A stretch of DNA of 57,312 nucleotides from an uncultured Armatimonadota bacterium (lineage in GTDB: Bacteria > Armatimonadota > Fimbriimonadia > Fimbriimonadales > Fimbriimonadaceae), in contig CAIYLG010000058.1 of assembly GCA_903927025.1 (NCBI GenBank), forward strand, positions 1-57,312, read 5' to 3'. Both the position numbers and the translations under genes were made by a program. Position 1 is the stretch's first letter. Each line of letters starts with the position of its first letter. Positions 8,515 to 16,854 of this stretch are shown piece by piece. The notes below the pieces were generated by a model. It did not search any database and was not told the origin of the DNA. It saw only the letters and a program-made list of their open reading frames with translations.

Positions 8515-9903
8515 TTAGTTGCCGTACTGCTTCATCAGCAGGTTGGCTTCGACTTGGCGCATCGTCTCTAGGGCGACGCTGACCATGATCAGCAGGGTTG
8601 TTCCGCCGATGATGCTGAAGTGGACACCCGAAGGAATTTGGGCGATCTTTGGAGCAAGGAACTGCACCAGAGCGACTACCGAAATAAATCCCGCGCCAAC
8701 GATTGTGATGCGAGAAATGACTCCGTCAAGGAAGTCCTTCGTCTGCTTTCCTGGGCGTACGCCAGGGATAAACGAGCCGCCACGCTTCAGGTTGTTGCTG
8801 ATGTCCTCCACGTTGTACTGGATGGCTGTCCAGAAGTAGGTGAAGAAGAAGATCAGAACGGTGTAGGCGATGGAGCCGGTAATTGCCTTCCAAGGGTCCG
8901 TTGAACTTGGGCTGAGGAACTCAGCGAGCTGCTCTAGGAAATGCCCGAAGGCGGTGCCGTGAATGCCTCCCATGACGCTGAACTGATACGGAAGCCCGAT
9001 CAGCGAGACGGCAAAGATAATGGGCATAACGCCCGCCATATTGACCGACAGCGGCAGGTAGCTCGTCTGGCCGCCCATCATTCGCGTTCCAACCATGCGG
9101 CGCATGTGCTGAATGGGAATTCGGCGCTGAGCCGTCGTGAAGTACACGATGATCCAGGTAGTTACCAGGAAGATGATCGCCAGAAGCACAAAGCTGTACC
9201 ACTGAATGGCGCCCTTGCGGTAGTTCGACATCAATATGTCCGCCTGGGTAGGCAGGGACAGGATGATGCCGGCAAAGATCATGAGCGAGACACCGTTGCC
9301 GATGCCCTTCTCAGAAATCTGCTCGCCGATCCACAGGACGAACATCGCGCCCGTCGTCCAGAACAGAACGATGACAGCGAACTGCTGCATCGACAGCGCA
9401 GCGATCGCTGGCGCCGACTTCATGATCTGGAGAAGTCCCCAACCTTGAATTAGGCAGAGGCCAATCGTAAGACCGCGAGTCTTCTTATTCTGCTGCTTTC
9501 GAGCGTACTCGCCACCCTCCTGCAGCTCCTTCTTCCACTGCGGAACCGCGGTGTATAGGATCTGCATGATGATGGAGGCAGTGATGTACGGATTCAGGCC
9601 CAGCGCAAAAATAGACATGCGGCGAAGTGCGCCGCCGCTCATTGAGTTGAGCAGCTGCATCGCCGGCAGATTCTCCAGCGACTTCATGACGTCCGTAGAC
9701 GAGAGTCCTGGAACAGGCACAGGAATATGCACGCCGAGGGTGAACACAGCGAACATACTGAGCACGAAAATGATCCGTGTACGGAGTTCAGGATCTGCCC
9801 AGGCGAGGCGGATCGTCTCCAGCAGCGGCAAGGTCAGACCTTTGTCTCCCTTGCTGCCACCGTAGCTTCCGCCACCCCCTCCAAAGCCTGCGGGTAGGCT
9901 CAC
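8515..9903 (-). CDS. secY: Preprotein translocase subunit SecY
   Basis: Channel-forming subunit of the SecYEG translocon in the inner membrane. The protein has 462 residues with ten hydrophobic helices; recognisable blocks are IPVPG in the first periplasmic loop, [15 protein letters not shown], the cytosolic loop with [27 protein letters not shown], and [30 protein letters not shown] before the last helices. The N-terminus carries an extra glycine-rich stretch ([17 protein letters not shown]). The start overlaps the rplO stop by four bases. It is followed by a possible attenuator before adk. Confidence 0.97.
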   Translation of the reverse strand: MSLPAGFGGGGGSYGGSKGDKGLTLPLLETIRLAWADPELRTRIIFVLSMFAVFTLGVHIPVPVPGLSSTDVMKSLENLPAMQLLNSMSGGALRRMSIFALGLNPYITASIIMQILYTAVPQWKKELQEGGEYARKQQNKKTRGLTIGLCLIQGWGLLQIMKSAPAIAALSMQQFAVIVLFWTTGAMFVLWIGEQISEKGIGNGVSLMIFAGIILSLPTQADILMSNYRKGAIQWYSFVLLAIIFLVTTWIIVYFTTAQRRIPIQHMRRMVGTRMMGGQTSYLPLSVNMAGVMPIIFAVSLIGLPYQFSVMGGIHGTAFGHFLEQLAEFLSPSSTDPWKAITGSIAYTVLIFFFTYFWTAIQYNVEDISNNLKRGGSFIPGVRPGKQTKDFLDGVISRITIVGAGFISVVALVQFLAPKIAQIPSGVHFSIIGGTTLLIMVSVALETMRQVEANLLMKQYGN

Positions 9904-10340
9904 AGCGTTACCGCCTCACCGCCCTTGGCCGAAATTGCTTCGACGGCCGCCTTACTGAACTTGTGCGCATGAACGGTGAGCTTCTTAGTGAGCTCGCCGA
10001 ACGCCAAGATCTTTACGCCATCCTTAACGCCCGAGATGATGCCAAGTTTGATCAGCGCCTCTGGCGTGACCTCTTGACCAACCTCGAACAGTGTTTCCAG
10101 ATCATCCAGGTTTACGATTGCGTATTCCTTGTGGTTGATGTTGCGGAAACCCTTCTTTACTGGAAGGCGGCGATGGATTGGCGACTGACCGCCCTCAAAG
10201 TTCGGGTGAATCTGGCGACGTGCCTTCTGACCCTTGGTTCCGCGGGTTGCGGTCTTGCCCATTCCGGAGCCGATTCCTCGGCCGATGCGGCGCTTCTTAA
10301 ACGAACTACCCTCGTTGGGTTGGAAATTGTTTAGACTCAT
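9900..10340 (-). CDS. rplO: Large ribosomal subunit protein uL15
   Basis: A 146-residue 50S protein. The glycine-rich basic N-terminus ([25 protein letters not shown]), [18 protein letters not shown] and the C-terminal [21 protein letters not shown] are characteristic of L15. It overlaps rpmD upstream and secY downstream by four bases each (ATGA), consistent with tight translational coupling inside the spc operon. Confidence 0.97.
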   Translation of the reverse strand: MSLNNFQPNEGSSFKKRRIGRGIGSGMGKTATRGTKGQKARRQIHPNFEGGQSPIHRRLPVKKGFRNINHKEYAIVNLDDLETLFEVGQEVTPEALIKLGIISGVKDGVKILAFGELTKKLTVHAHKFSKAAVEAISAKGGEAVTL

Positions 10341-10612
10341 TCTGCCTCAGCCTCCTTTTTGGCTCGGGGCTTGCGTGCCGGCTTATCGGCAGCTTCCGTC
10401 TCAACAACTACGGCTGCATCGGCAACGGGGGTTGCATCCGGAATCTCCTCAACGAGAAGCATGTGCTTCACGTGGTGGATCATGCCGCGAATTGTTGGAT
10501 TGTCCGCATGCTCAACAACCTTGTTCACGCCTCTCAGACCGAGGGCCTGAACGGTGGCGCGGTTGCGCTTATTGTTTCCGATTGGGCTCTTGACAAGTTT
10601 AATACGCAGCAT
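10337..10612 (-). CDS. rpmD: Large ribosomal subunit protein uL30 with C-terminal tail
   Basis: Residues 1-58 form the L30 domain ([25 protein letters not shown] and [19 protein letters not shown]). The protein is 91 residues, about 30 longer than usual: a tail of Ala, Glu, Val and then Lys/Arg ([15 protein letters not shown]) has been added, probably disordered. The ATG lies inside the rpsE reading frame, with a 14-base overlap, and its stop overlaps rplO. The identification of the core is firm. Confidence 0.93.
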   Translation of the reverse strand: MLRIKLVKSPIGNNKRNRATVQALGLRGVNKVVEHADNPTIRGMIHHVKHMLLVEEIPDATPVADAAVVVETEAADKPARKPRAKKEAEAE

Positions 10613-11171
10613 CCGCTTCCTCCTTTCTAGCCTTGGTGATCCATGGGGTTAGCTGCTTGGCCTCAAGGCCTCGGCTGGCGGCAACCTGCTCAGGGGTGCT
10701 GAGACCCTTGAACGCTTCGATGGTGGCGTAGGCCATGTTGATGGCGTTTCGGCTACCCAGAGACTTGGCAAGCACGTCGTGAATGCCACAAGCTTCTAGG
10801 CAGGCTCGAACTGCGCCACCGGCTTTGACGCCAGTACCGGCGGCTGCCGGTCGCAGAATGACCTTAGCGGTTCCAGAGACGGCGACGATCTCGTGAGGGA
10901 TCGTGGTGCCAATCATCGGAACGGCGAACATCGACTTTCGGGCGGCTTCTTCGGCCTTTCGGATGGCGTCGGGAATACCGCGCGCCTTTCCGAGACCAAC
11001 GCCAACCTGACCCTTATTGTCGCCTACGACGACAAGAATGGACCAGGAAGCAGTTTTGCCTCCCTTGTGGGTCTTAAACACCTTATTGGTGCGAACGACG
11101 CGAACGTCGAACTGCGGCCCGTCGGTGGCGCGGCTCTCCCGTTTGCCGCTCAAGCGGTTCATCATCTTCAT
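10599..11171 (-). CDS. rpsE: Small ribosomal subunit protein uS5
   Basis: A 190-residue 30S protein involved in decoding accuracy and mRNA unwinding. It has the double-stranded-RNA-binding N-domain ([37 protein letters not shown], with the loop implicated in spectinomycin sensitivity) and the C-domain [39 protein letters not shown]-like sequence. It overlaps rpmD by 14 bases and starts two bases after the rplR stop. It has the usual length and no missing block. Confidence 0.97.
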   Translation of the reverse strand: MKMMNRLSGKRESRATDGPQFDVRVVRTNKVFKTHKGGKTASWSILVVVGDNKGQVGVGLGKARGIPDAIRKAEEAARKSMFAVPMIGTTIPHEIVAVSGTAKVILRPAAAGTGVKAGGAVRACLEACGIHDVLAKSLGSRNAINMAYATIEAFKGLSTPEQVAASRGLEAKQLTPWITKARKEEADAAY

Positions 11172-11173
11172 GG

Positions 11174-11527
11174 TTAGAACTCCAGCCCGGCTTCACGTGC
11201 ACCATCTGCTAGAGAGGCGACGCGGCCGTGGTACTTGAAGCCTCCACGGTCGAAAACAACGAGGCTGATGCCCTTTTCCTTGGCTCGCTCGGCGAGCTTG
11301 GCGCCCACGAGTTTTGCTCCGGTGATGTTGCCCGTTGCCGACAGTTCCTTCTCAACCGAACTGGCGGAAGCCAGCGTGGTGCCGGTGGTGTCGTCGATGA
11401 TTTGGGCGCTGATGTGCTTGAGGCTGCGGTGAACTGCCAGGCGAGGACGCACTGGGGTGCCGGAAACCTTCTTGCGGAGTCGCGCATGTCGCGCGTGCCG
11501 CAGCTCTTCTCTAAATTTAACTGCCAC
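11174..11527 (-). CDS. rplR: Large ribosomal subunit protein uL18
   Basis: A 117-residue 5S rRNA-binding protein. It shows [23 protein letters not shown], the central [19 protein letters not shown] and the C-terminal [29 protein letters not shown], all typical of L18. It begins 15 bases after rplF in the standard spc order L6-L18-S5. Confidence 0.97.
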   Translation of the reverse strand: MAVKFREELRHARHARLRKKVSGTPVRPRLAVHRSLKHISAQIIDDTTGTTLASASSVEKELSATGNITGAKLVGAKLAERAKEKGISLVVFDRGGFKYHGRVASLADGAREAGLEF

Positions 11528-11542
11528 GTTTGGTTAACTCCT

Positions 11543-12109
11543 TTACTTCTTGGCGGCCGCTCGCTTACCGGCCTTGAGCTTGACAACTTCGCCGTTGTAG
11601 CGAATACCCTTGCCCTTATAAGGCTCAGGCTTTCGCACCTTGCGAATATCGGCGGCGACTTGCCCTACGGCAGCTTTGTCGATTCCGTTGACTTGAATCT
11701 GCTGCGTTCGAGTTTTTTCGTCAGCCTTGACCACGAACTCGATCCCTTCGGGTGCTTCCATCCGAACCGGGTGCGAGTAGCCCATGTTGAGGAGCAGGTT
11801 CTTGCCCTCAAGGGTGACGCGGTATCCAACACCGATAATGTCCAGCGTCTTGGAATGACCCTTTGTGACGCCTTCGACCATGTTGTTGACGAGCGTTCGC
11901 GCAAGACCGTGCTGGCTTCGCGCTTCGCGGAGGTTGTTGGGTCGCTCGACCTGAACCTTTCCGTCCTCTTGAGTAATCGTGAGGAGTCGGGAGATCGGCT
12001 GAACGAGCTGTCCCTTGGGGCCCTTGACGGTCACTTCGTTCGTCGCTTCATCGACGGAGACTGTGACGCCGGCAGGCACGGTGATAGGTGCTTTTCCGAT
12101 ACGTGACAT
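11543..12109 (-). CDS. rplF: Large ribosomal subunit protein uL6
   Basis: A 188-residue 50S protein with two related domains. SRIGKAPITVPAGVTV opens it; VTKGHSKTLDIIGVGYRVTLEGKNLLLNMGYSHPV in the middle and RKPEPYKGKGIRYNGEVVKLKAGK near the end are diagnostic. The extreme C-terminus is basic (RAAAKK). Its ATG shares one base with the rpsH stop (TAATG-type coupling). Confidence 0.97.
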   Translation of the reverse strand: MSRIGKAPITVPAGVTVSVDEATNEVTVKGPKGQLVQPISRLLTITQEDGKVQVERPNNLREARSQHGLARTLVNNMVEGVTKGHSKTLDIIGVGYRVTLEGKNLLLNMGYSHPVRMEAPEGIEFVVKADEKTRTQQIQVNGIDKAAVGQVAADIRKVRKPEPYKGKGIRYNGEVVKLKAGKRAAAKK

Positions 12110-12504
12110 TAATAGACCTCGCAGATGACTTCGCCGCCGATCTTGCGCCTTCGCGCTTCGCGGTCTGTCATGAGTCCGGCACTCGTACTGATGATCCGGG
12201 TGGCAAGGCCACTTCGGACTGGTTTCAGATCGCTGACCGGCTTGTATACACGAAGACCGGGTTTGCTAACGCGTGCGATGTGGTTGATAAGGGGCTTGCG
12301 CTTACTGTCGTAGCGCAGGTGCACCTTGATGGTGGGGAACTTCGTCTCGTTGGAGATTTCGTGACCGGTGATGTAACCCTCGGCCTCTAGGATCTTTACG
12401 ATTTCTACTTTGATTGTGCTGTGCGGAACGTCAACGCTTACGTGATGGGCTTGGCAGCCGTTACGAATGCGCGTCAGAAGGTCCGCGATTGGATCGCTGT
12501 GCAT
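12109..12504 (-). CDS. rpsH: Small ribosomal subunit protein uS8
   Basis: A 131-residue 30S protein that binds the central domain of 16S rRNA and in many bacteria represses its own operon. DPIADLLTRIRNGCQAHH at the N-terminus and GLRVYKPVSDLKPVRSGLATRIISTSAGLMTDREARRRKIGGEVICEVY at the end match the family. It is preceded by AGGAGG-like sequence about ten bases before the ATG and follows rpsN by 22 bases. Confidence 0.97.
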   Translation of the reverse strand: MHSDPIADLLTRIRNGCQAHHVSVDVPHSTIKVEIVKILEAEGYITGHEISNETKFPTIKVHLRYDSKRKPLINHIARVSKPGLRVYKPVSDLKPVRSGLATRIISTSAGLMTDREARRRKIGGEVICEVY

Positions 12505-12526
12505 TGTTGATTAACCTCCTGAATTC

Positions 12527-12712
12527 CTACCAGCTCGCTTTCTTCACGCCAGGCAATTCGCCCTTATGCGCTTTCTCGCGAAGACAGATTCGGCAGATGC
12601 CGAAAAATCGATAGTAGCCGCTGTCGCGTCCACAGAGCGAGCAGCGATTGTAAGCGCGAACTTTGAATTTCGGCTTTTTCTTTTGTTTTTCAATCAGAGA
12701 TTGCTTTGCCAT
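12527..12712 (-). CDS. rpsN: Small ribosomal subunit protein uS14, zinc-binding (type Z)
   Basis: A 61-residue protein with the zinc ribbon C-S-L-C...C-R-I-C ([20 protein letters not shown]) and the C-terminal [17 protein letters not shown], so the short zinc form rather than the 100-residue C-minus form. ATG 12712 is chosen for length and for GGCGGGAA upstream. The same frame stays open to a TTG at 12817, six bases after a TATACT, so a 35-residue N-terminal extension cannot be excluded. It is the first gene of this cluster: rplE, rplX, rplN and the S10 group do not precede it. Confidence 0.94.
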   Translation of the reverse strand: MAKQSLIEKQKKKPKFKVRAYNRCSLCGRDSGYYRFFGICRICLREKAHKGELPGVKKASW

Positions 12713-12823
12713 AGTTTTTCCCGCCGTTGTCGGACAGGTACGTGGCTTCTGTTGGCTGAAGAAACCCGCCTGATCCGTGGTTAGGCTGTAGATGCCGCCG
12801 CATATAGCGGGCAGCAACGCGAG

Positions 12824-12829
12824 AGTATA
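12824..12829 (-). promoter_or_regulatory. -10-like TATACT upstream of rpsN
   Basis: On the minus strand GGGTATACT lies about 110 bases before the rpsN ATG and is the best promoter candidate for the whole ribosomal protein operon. No good -35 hexamer sits at 16-18 bases; the GG before the hexamer only weakly resembles an extended -10. The implied leader of about 105 nt could carry an r-protein binding site. Confidence 0.4.
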
Positions 12830-12871
12830 CCCTCACCGCGCAGAGTGTGCGGAACTTGACACACCTCGCCT

Positions 12872-12877
12872 TATAAT
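12872..12877 (+). promoter_or_regulatory. -10-like TATAAT, 6 nt before a GTG start
   Basis: A consensus TATAAT followed by six bases and GTG 12884, with no ribosome site at proper spacing. TTGACA at 12856 is only ten bases upstream and cannot be its -35. Part of the TANNNT-N5-7-start pattern. Confidence 0.45.
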
Positions 12878-12883
12878 GAAAGG

Positions 12884-13168
12884 GTGAGCGGTTCGAGTCA
12901 GCGATCGCGCGTCCTTGCTGTTGTTGCCCCTATTATCTTTTGGGCGATATTCTTTGCGGGCAGCGCATGGCTGATCTTCAGCTACAGAAGCCAATCGTCA
13001 CATTTTTACTTTCAGGACCAAACCATTGATACGAAACTCGCGGCGGCCTTAGAGAGCGGCTTCCGCTCGCTAGTGACCACCTGCATATTTATGTCCGTTC
13101 TGCCATTGACCGTCACCTATGGGTGCGTGAAGATGTGGAAGGGAACTCAAACCCACGGGAGGACTTAG
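12884..13168 (+). CDS. Hypothetical small membrane protein, two helices
   Basis: A 94-residue protein with hydrophobic segments at about residues 10-32 (VLAVVAPIIFWAIFFAGSAW) and 62-82 (LVTTCIFMSVLPLTVTYGC), the second following an amphipathic region. No family is recognised. The start is GTG 12884, placed directly after a TATAAT box, so the transcript would be leaderless. It is divergent from the rpsN operon and shares the same intergenic region. Confidence 0.55.
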   Translation: MSGSSQRSRVLAVVAPIIFWAIFFAGSAWLIFSYRSQSSHFYFQDQTIDTKLAAALESGFRSLVTTCIFMSVLPLTVTYGCVKMWKGTQTHGRT

Positions 13169-13237
13169 TCGAAGTTGCCTTGTACTCCACCCAGAGGGAA
13201 CTGACTGAATAACTAGTTTCGCAAAACGAAACGCAAA

Positions 13238-13265
13238 TTGACAGTTTCAACCGCCCGGCTACATA
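13238..13265 (+). promoter_or_regulatory. Possible promoter TTGACA-16-TACATA upstream of the hic remnant
   Basis: TTGACA at 13238-13243 is separated by 16 bases from TACATA at 13260-13265, about 78 bases before the truncated hicA-like frame at 13343. It may be the surviving promoter of a lost toxin-antitoxin module. Confidence 0.3.
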
Positions 13266-13342
13266 TAAGTAGTCTCACTCGGATCATCAAGAGCGGCTTG
13301 TTGGAGCCGAGCTTCAATCCCCAGCATCAACAGACAATCTTC

Positions 13343-13432
13343 ATGAAGGTCAGGGATATTCTGGATATGTTGAGGGAGGACGGTGAGACCGTGCCTCAAC
13401 CCACAACGATGGTATTGCAACTGTCTGCCTGA
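13343..13432 (+). pseudogene. hicA/hicB toxin-antitoxin remnant (fused ends)
   Basis: A 29-codon frame begins MKVRDILDMLREDG, the conserved N-terminus of HicA mRNA-interferase toxins, then continues GETVPQPTTMVLQLSA, which resembles the C-terminus of HicB antitoxins (LREDGxPVPxPST-like). HicA normally reads ADGWYLVRTKGSHR from that point, so the catalytic His and the double-stranded-RNA-binding fold are missing. The simplest reading is an internal deletion joining hicA and hicB across a short similarity at LREDG. The residue matches are seen directly; the deletion model is inference. Confidence 0.5.
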
Positions 13433-13470
13433 GTGGAAGTAATAGCAGTCGGCTTATCAACCGACCGAGA

Positions 13471-13890
13471 TTACTTGTCCTTCTTTGCGATCTCTTTCTG
13501 AACCGTTTTGAACCAGCAGTAGCCAGCGGTTCCGACGAGAACGGCGCCGAGGATGAACCAGGGCCACGATGTCTTGGCCGCGCGCCAGATGGCTGCTCCG
13601 TACCAGAGAACACCGATTCCACCGATGGAGCTAAAAATCGCCATGACCTTTAGGTACGGCGACTCAAACTCTTCCTGCAAGTAGTACGGCACGCCTGGTG
13701 CCTTGTCGTCGCAGTATTCGTCGACAAGCTTTGTAGCTTCGGCAATCGGAATTCCGAAAGTGGAAAAGACAAGCTGGGACAGCTTTTGCCGCGACGTCGG
13801 TATCCGATCGTCGTTCATCTTTGCGATTTCGCCCGCGATCAGCTGCTCGGCTCGCTCCCTAGGCGACTGTGCTTCCTCCAGACTTTGCAT
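13471..13890 (-). CDS. Hypothetical membrane protein with soluble N-terminal helix region
   Basis: 139 residues. The first ~80 are soluble, charged and predicted helical (QSPRERAEQLIAGEIAKMNDDRIP, then FSTFGIPIAEATKLVDEYCDD). Two hydrophobic segments follow (about residues 82-100 and 108-127), ending in a basic KTVQKEIAKKDK tail. ATG 13890 has GGAGG seven bases upstream; a TTG one codon earlier is less well spaced. No family is recognised. Confidence 0.6.
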   Translation of the reverse strand: MQSLEEAQSPRERAEQLIAGEIAKMNDDRIPTSRQKLSQLVFSTFGIPIAEATKLVDEYCDDKAPGVPYYLQEEFESPYLKVMAIFSSIGGIGVLWYGAAIWRAAKTSWPWFILGAVLVGTAGYCWFKTVQKEIAKKDK

Positions 13891-14043
13891 CAATGGTCCT
13901 CCACGCTAAGTATAAGCCTCTCATATTAAATTAAGAAGACTGACAGTAACAGGTTTTATCGCCAGGCTAATGCGTTTCAGTTCCCGTTCGAGAGGAATAC
14001 CGTTAAAAAGCATTTGGGTTGTGGCTGGGGGCAAGCACCTCCG

Positions 14044-14104
14044 GATAGCCCGAAGGGCTTACCTGATCCAGCGAAGGGTTAGACGCTCCAGCGGCTTACT
14101 CTGG
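14044..14104 (+). repeat. REP-like element, copy a (left of RAYT 2)
   Basis: About 61 bases with two small hairpins: AGCCC-gaa-GGGCT, the spacer TGATCCAGCGAAGGGTTA, and a second stem CGCT-cca-GCGG. The same unit occurs inverted at 14761-14821 on the other side of the RAYT gene, and at 27095, 27178, 35921 and 36004. Confidence 0.7.
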
Positions 14105-14138
14105 TGTGCGGTGGCCCGTCATAGGCCTACCGCAACGC

Positions 14139-14727
14139 GGTTCCCTGACCGATAGGCGTCCGAATCCATATACTTGTGCCCCCGGAAGTCTGCACTTTTT
14201 GTCTCTCTGGACCCTTTTCGCTACCCGCGACAGGATCTATTAATGCCCCAGTCCCACGCCGGCATCTACGTCCACTTCATTTTCTCGACAAGGGACCGCG
14301 CCCCGCTCTTGAGAGAATCCGGTCTCAGAAGCGAAATGCATCGGGTTCTGAACGGCATCTCTCGTGACCTCAACTCCGAAGCCATTCAGATCGGCGGTGT
14401 CGAGGATCATGTCCACGCTCTCGTTCGCCTTAACCGAACCGTCTCCTGTTCGGACTGGGTCAAGGAATCAAAGCGCCGATCCAGCATGTGGGCAAAGCGT
14501 CGAGATCCTTCCTTAGCGGATTTCGGATGGCAGTCTGGGTTCGGGGCATTCTCTCTTTCCCGGGGCGGGATTGAAGCCACGACTCACTACATCCTCAATC
14601 AGGAGGAACACCACCGGAGGGTTTCTTTTAAAGAGGAGTACCTTTCATTCCTTGCCGAGCATGAGATTGAATACGACCCGAGATACATATGGGAATGAGG
14701 ATGCGGACGTTTTTCGGTCAGGGAACC
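14139..14727 (+). mobile_element. RAYT 2 element with inverted ends
   Basis: The transposase gene 14243-14698 is bounded by an imperfect inverted repeat: 14139-14165 (GGTTCCCTGACCG... ending GCGTCCG) and 14702-14727 (CGGACG...CGGTCAGGGAACC). The 13-base tip GGTTCCCTGACCG is perfect. Immediately outside lie REP copies a and b in opposite orientation. This is the canonical REP-RAYT-REP arrangement and identifies the REP family served by this transposase. Confidence 0.7.
14243..14698 (+). CDS. IS200-like / REP-associated tyrosine transposase
   Basis: A 151-residue Y1 (HUH) transposase. SHAGIYVHFIFSTRDR at the N-terminus, the metal-binding pair in GVEDHVHALV (His 56 and 58), FGWQSGFGAFSLS, and THYILNQEEHH with the catalytic Tyr 116 are all present, followed by F-K-E-E-Y. 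It therefore looks catalytically complete, unlike the RAYT at 4400. ATG 14243 is chosen for AGGA eight bases upstream; the frame extends to 14174 without such a site. Such proteins cut and join single-stranded REP DNA; the flanking REP copies support that role here. Confidence 0.85.
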   Translation: MPQSHAGIYVHFIFSTRDRAPLLRESGLRSEMHRVLNGISRDLNSEAIQIGGVEDHVHALVRLNRTVSCSDWVKESKRRSSMWAKRRDPSLADFGWQSGFGAFSLSRGGIEATTHYILNQEEHHRRVSFKEEYLSFLAEHEIEYDPRYIWE

Positions 14728-14760
14728 CTTCCAGGGTAGGTCAGGTTTTTTGCCCTTGTA

Positions 14761-14821
14761 CCACGGTAAGCCGCCGGAGCGGCTAACCGTTCGCTGGACC
14801 AAGTAAGCCCTTCGGGCTACC
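14761..14821 (-). repeat. REP-like element, copy b (right of RAYT 2)
   Basis: Inverted copy of the element at 14044-14104. On the minus strand it reads TAGCCC-gaa-GGGCTTA, then TGGTCCAGCGAACGGTTA, then a CCGC-tcc-GGCGG stem. Confidence 0.7.
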
Positions 14822-14853
14822 GCAAGCGCACTTTGACCGCAATAAGCGGCCCC

Positions 14854-16854
14854 TTAATGAACCGGAAACGCAGGCTTCACCGGGCGGAGTTTGGTTCGCG
14901 TTGGAGCGGCGGCAGGGCTGTCGGTGAAGCCCATTAACCGGGCTGACGACGAACTGCTCAGGCGGAAATCGCCTTTGGCGGGGTTGATGAATTGGGGGTC
15001 GGCGAGGTGGGACGCTTGATCTTGGCCTTTGGCCTGCCACTTATCTAGGCTCATGCCGGCGAAGTCTATGGGTTTGCCGTCTGTGCGCCAGTAGAGGTTG
15101 TGGTCCAGATGGTAGTTGTTGCCGTTCCAGTTGCTTCCGAGCAGCGGCGCATCCTTCCAATAGACGATGTTGTGCTCGAACGTGAAGCTGAGGTGGTCTT
15201 CGGCTCGGGTTCGGATGACCTCGGCGTCTCGGGCGAAGGCGAAGATGTTGTCGCGGACGGTGTTGGCTTCCCCATAGTGTTGGTGGAACCCACCGCTGTT
15301 GGTACGGAACACCACGTTCTTCTCGATCAGCTCGTGCGAGCTGCCTTCGTCCGGATAGATGCCCCAGCCGCCGTAGCTGAAGCTGTCGATGTCGTGGATT
15401 CGGTTCGCGATCAGCTTGGTACCAGGCTCAATGCCGAGGGTGTAGATGCCACCCATGTCGCTGAGCACGCCCTGACCAATGTCAGAGATCTCGTTCCCCT
15501 CAATCACATCGTCATGGGCCTGGCTCTTGCCGTATCCCCATGTCCAGCCAATTGAGACCCCCGTGTAGTACAGGTCCGAAATGGTGCAGCCACGCACGGT
15601 GTCATATGCAGATTGACCGATCCACACCCCAATCGCGGCCGGATGCATACGGCCACCGTGGGCGATCACGGAGTTTACGATAGAGATGTGGTTCGCGCAG
15701 TCAGATTCGTCCTCGTATGTCCGCGTCTCACCGATCTTGATGCCACCCGCACCGAGATCCTCAAACGTGCAAGTGCCAACGCTGTCGAGTGAACACCCGC
15801 CCAAAAACTCCGCGCCGTACTCCCCAACGTGGGAGACCGTGCACTTCTGAAGGAAACCATTTCGCCAGCCCTCGGCACGAATGGCAGCAGATAGGTCGAC
15901 TTCCGCCTGGGGAAAGAAACGCCCCAGGAAAGGAGCATTCCAATTCGTGTAAGACATCTTGAGGTCGCGGAACCCCACGTGCTCCACATAACGGTGCCCC
16001 GACGTGGAGCCCTCAACATCCACCATGCGAGTGATTCGGGGTGCGACTACCGTGGCGTTGGCGGGCGTTTCGCCTGGCATTGGAATGTAGGTCAGGTCGC
16101 CGGTCGGCTGATCGAGATACCACTCGCCAGGATCCGAGAGTGCTTCCTGAACATTCTCGGCGATGAACCGATTCCCTTTTGAGAACTTTGCCCAGTCGGC
16201 GTCGTAGCCGGTGGGTCCGATAGTCGTCACCACGTGGGATGCCTCGTTCACACTGCTGACACGCATTCGGCTCATGTCCCAAATGTGGAAGCAGAGGAGT
16301 TCAACGTCGCTGAGGTTGTGCCAGTTGGAGTGGATATCACCGGGCTTGAAACCAAATCGGTTATAGCCGTACCCCTTGACGGATTCAGTCGGAGCCACCT
16401 CTTCTGTGATGTTGCTATAGCCGACCTTTGGCCACCTCGGCCGCGATCGCCGTTCCCCATTTACGAAGAGTTGGTCAAAATTCCAACTCCCATCGGCGAC
16501 TGCGTTCAGGTGGACATGCCACCACCCTTTGGCGTCCGCTGTCCAACCGGTGATTCGCGTTCCCCCGCTGATCAGGGCATTTTCTCCGCGATAGACGGTG
16601 ACGGAGGTTGGTGTCCCAGAGTCGTCCGGTGTCAACACAAACGTCTGGGGCAACTCGTACGTCCCTCGAGTCAGCACGACGTCAATGTTTTGGTTCAGCT
16701 GCGGGTGACTGTGGCGATACTCGCGCACGACACCACGGGCGTGATCCAGCGTTCGAAATGGGTGGGATCGTGTTCCCGCACCGGTATCGGACCCGGTTGG
16801 CGAGACGAAGAAGGAGATAGGACCAGCAACCAGCGCGGCGGCGAGGAGGATCAT
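14854..16854 (-). CDS. Secreted right-handed parallel beta-helix protein
   Basis: A 666-residue protein. The start is ATG 16854, which overlaps the upstream stop as ATGA and is followed at once by a signal peptide (ILLAAALVAGPISFF); the open frame extends further without support. After it comes FVSPTGSDTGAGTRSHPFRTLDHA, the characteristic opening of pectate-lyase-like beta-helix proteins. From about residue 300 on there are short G/N-rich repeats with isoleucine/valine ladders (EGNEISDIGQGVLSDMGGIY, IANRIHDIDSFSYGGWGIY). Such folds are polysaccharide lyases, hydrolases or binding proteins; no substrate can be assigned. It is coupled to the beta-lactamase-fold gene upstream. Confidence 0.85.
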   Translation of the reverse strand: MILLAAALVAGPISFFVSPTGSDTGAGTRSHPFRTLDHARGVVREYRHSHPQLNQNIDVVLTRGTYELPQTFVLTPDDSGTPTSVTVYRGENALISGGTRITGWTADAKGWWHVHLNAVADGSWNFDQLFVNGERRSRPRWPKVGYSNITEEVAPTESVKGYGYNRFGFKPGDIHSNWHNLSDVELLCFHIWDMSRMRVSSVNEASHVVTTIGPTGYDADWAKFSKGNRFIAENVQEALSDPGEWYLDQPTGDLTYIPMPGETPANATVVAPRITRMVDVEGSTSGHRYVEHVGFRDLKMSYTNWNAPFLGRFFPQAEVDLSAAIRAEGWRNGFLQKCTVSHVGEYGAEFLGGCSLDSVGTCTFEDLGAGGIKIGETRTYEDESDCANHISIVNSVIAHGGRMHPAAIGVWIGQSAYDTVRGCTISDLYYTGVSIGWTWGYGKSQAHDDVIEGNEISDIGQGVLSDMGGIYTLGIEPGTKLIANRIHDIDSFSYGGWGIYPDEGSSHELIEKNVVFRTNSGGFHQHYGEANTVRDNIFAFARDAEVIRTRAEDHLSFTFEHNIVYWKDAPLLGSNWNGNNYHLDHNLYWRTDGKPIDFAGMSLDKWQAKGQDQASHLADPQFINPAKGDFRLSSSSSARLMGFTDSPAAAPTRTKLRPVKPAFPVH

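Noticed and set aside
11228-12106. 292-codon plus-strand frame opposite rplR and rplF
   Set aside because: It is antisense to two certain ribosomal protein genes and has no family resemblance.
12856-12877. Consensus-looking TTGACA and TATAAT pair
   Set aside because: The two hexamers are only ten bases apart, too short for a sigma-70-type promoter. Only the TATAAT is kept, as a -10-like element.
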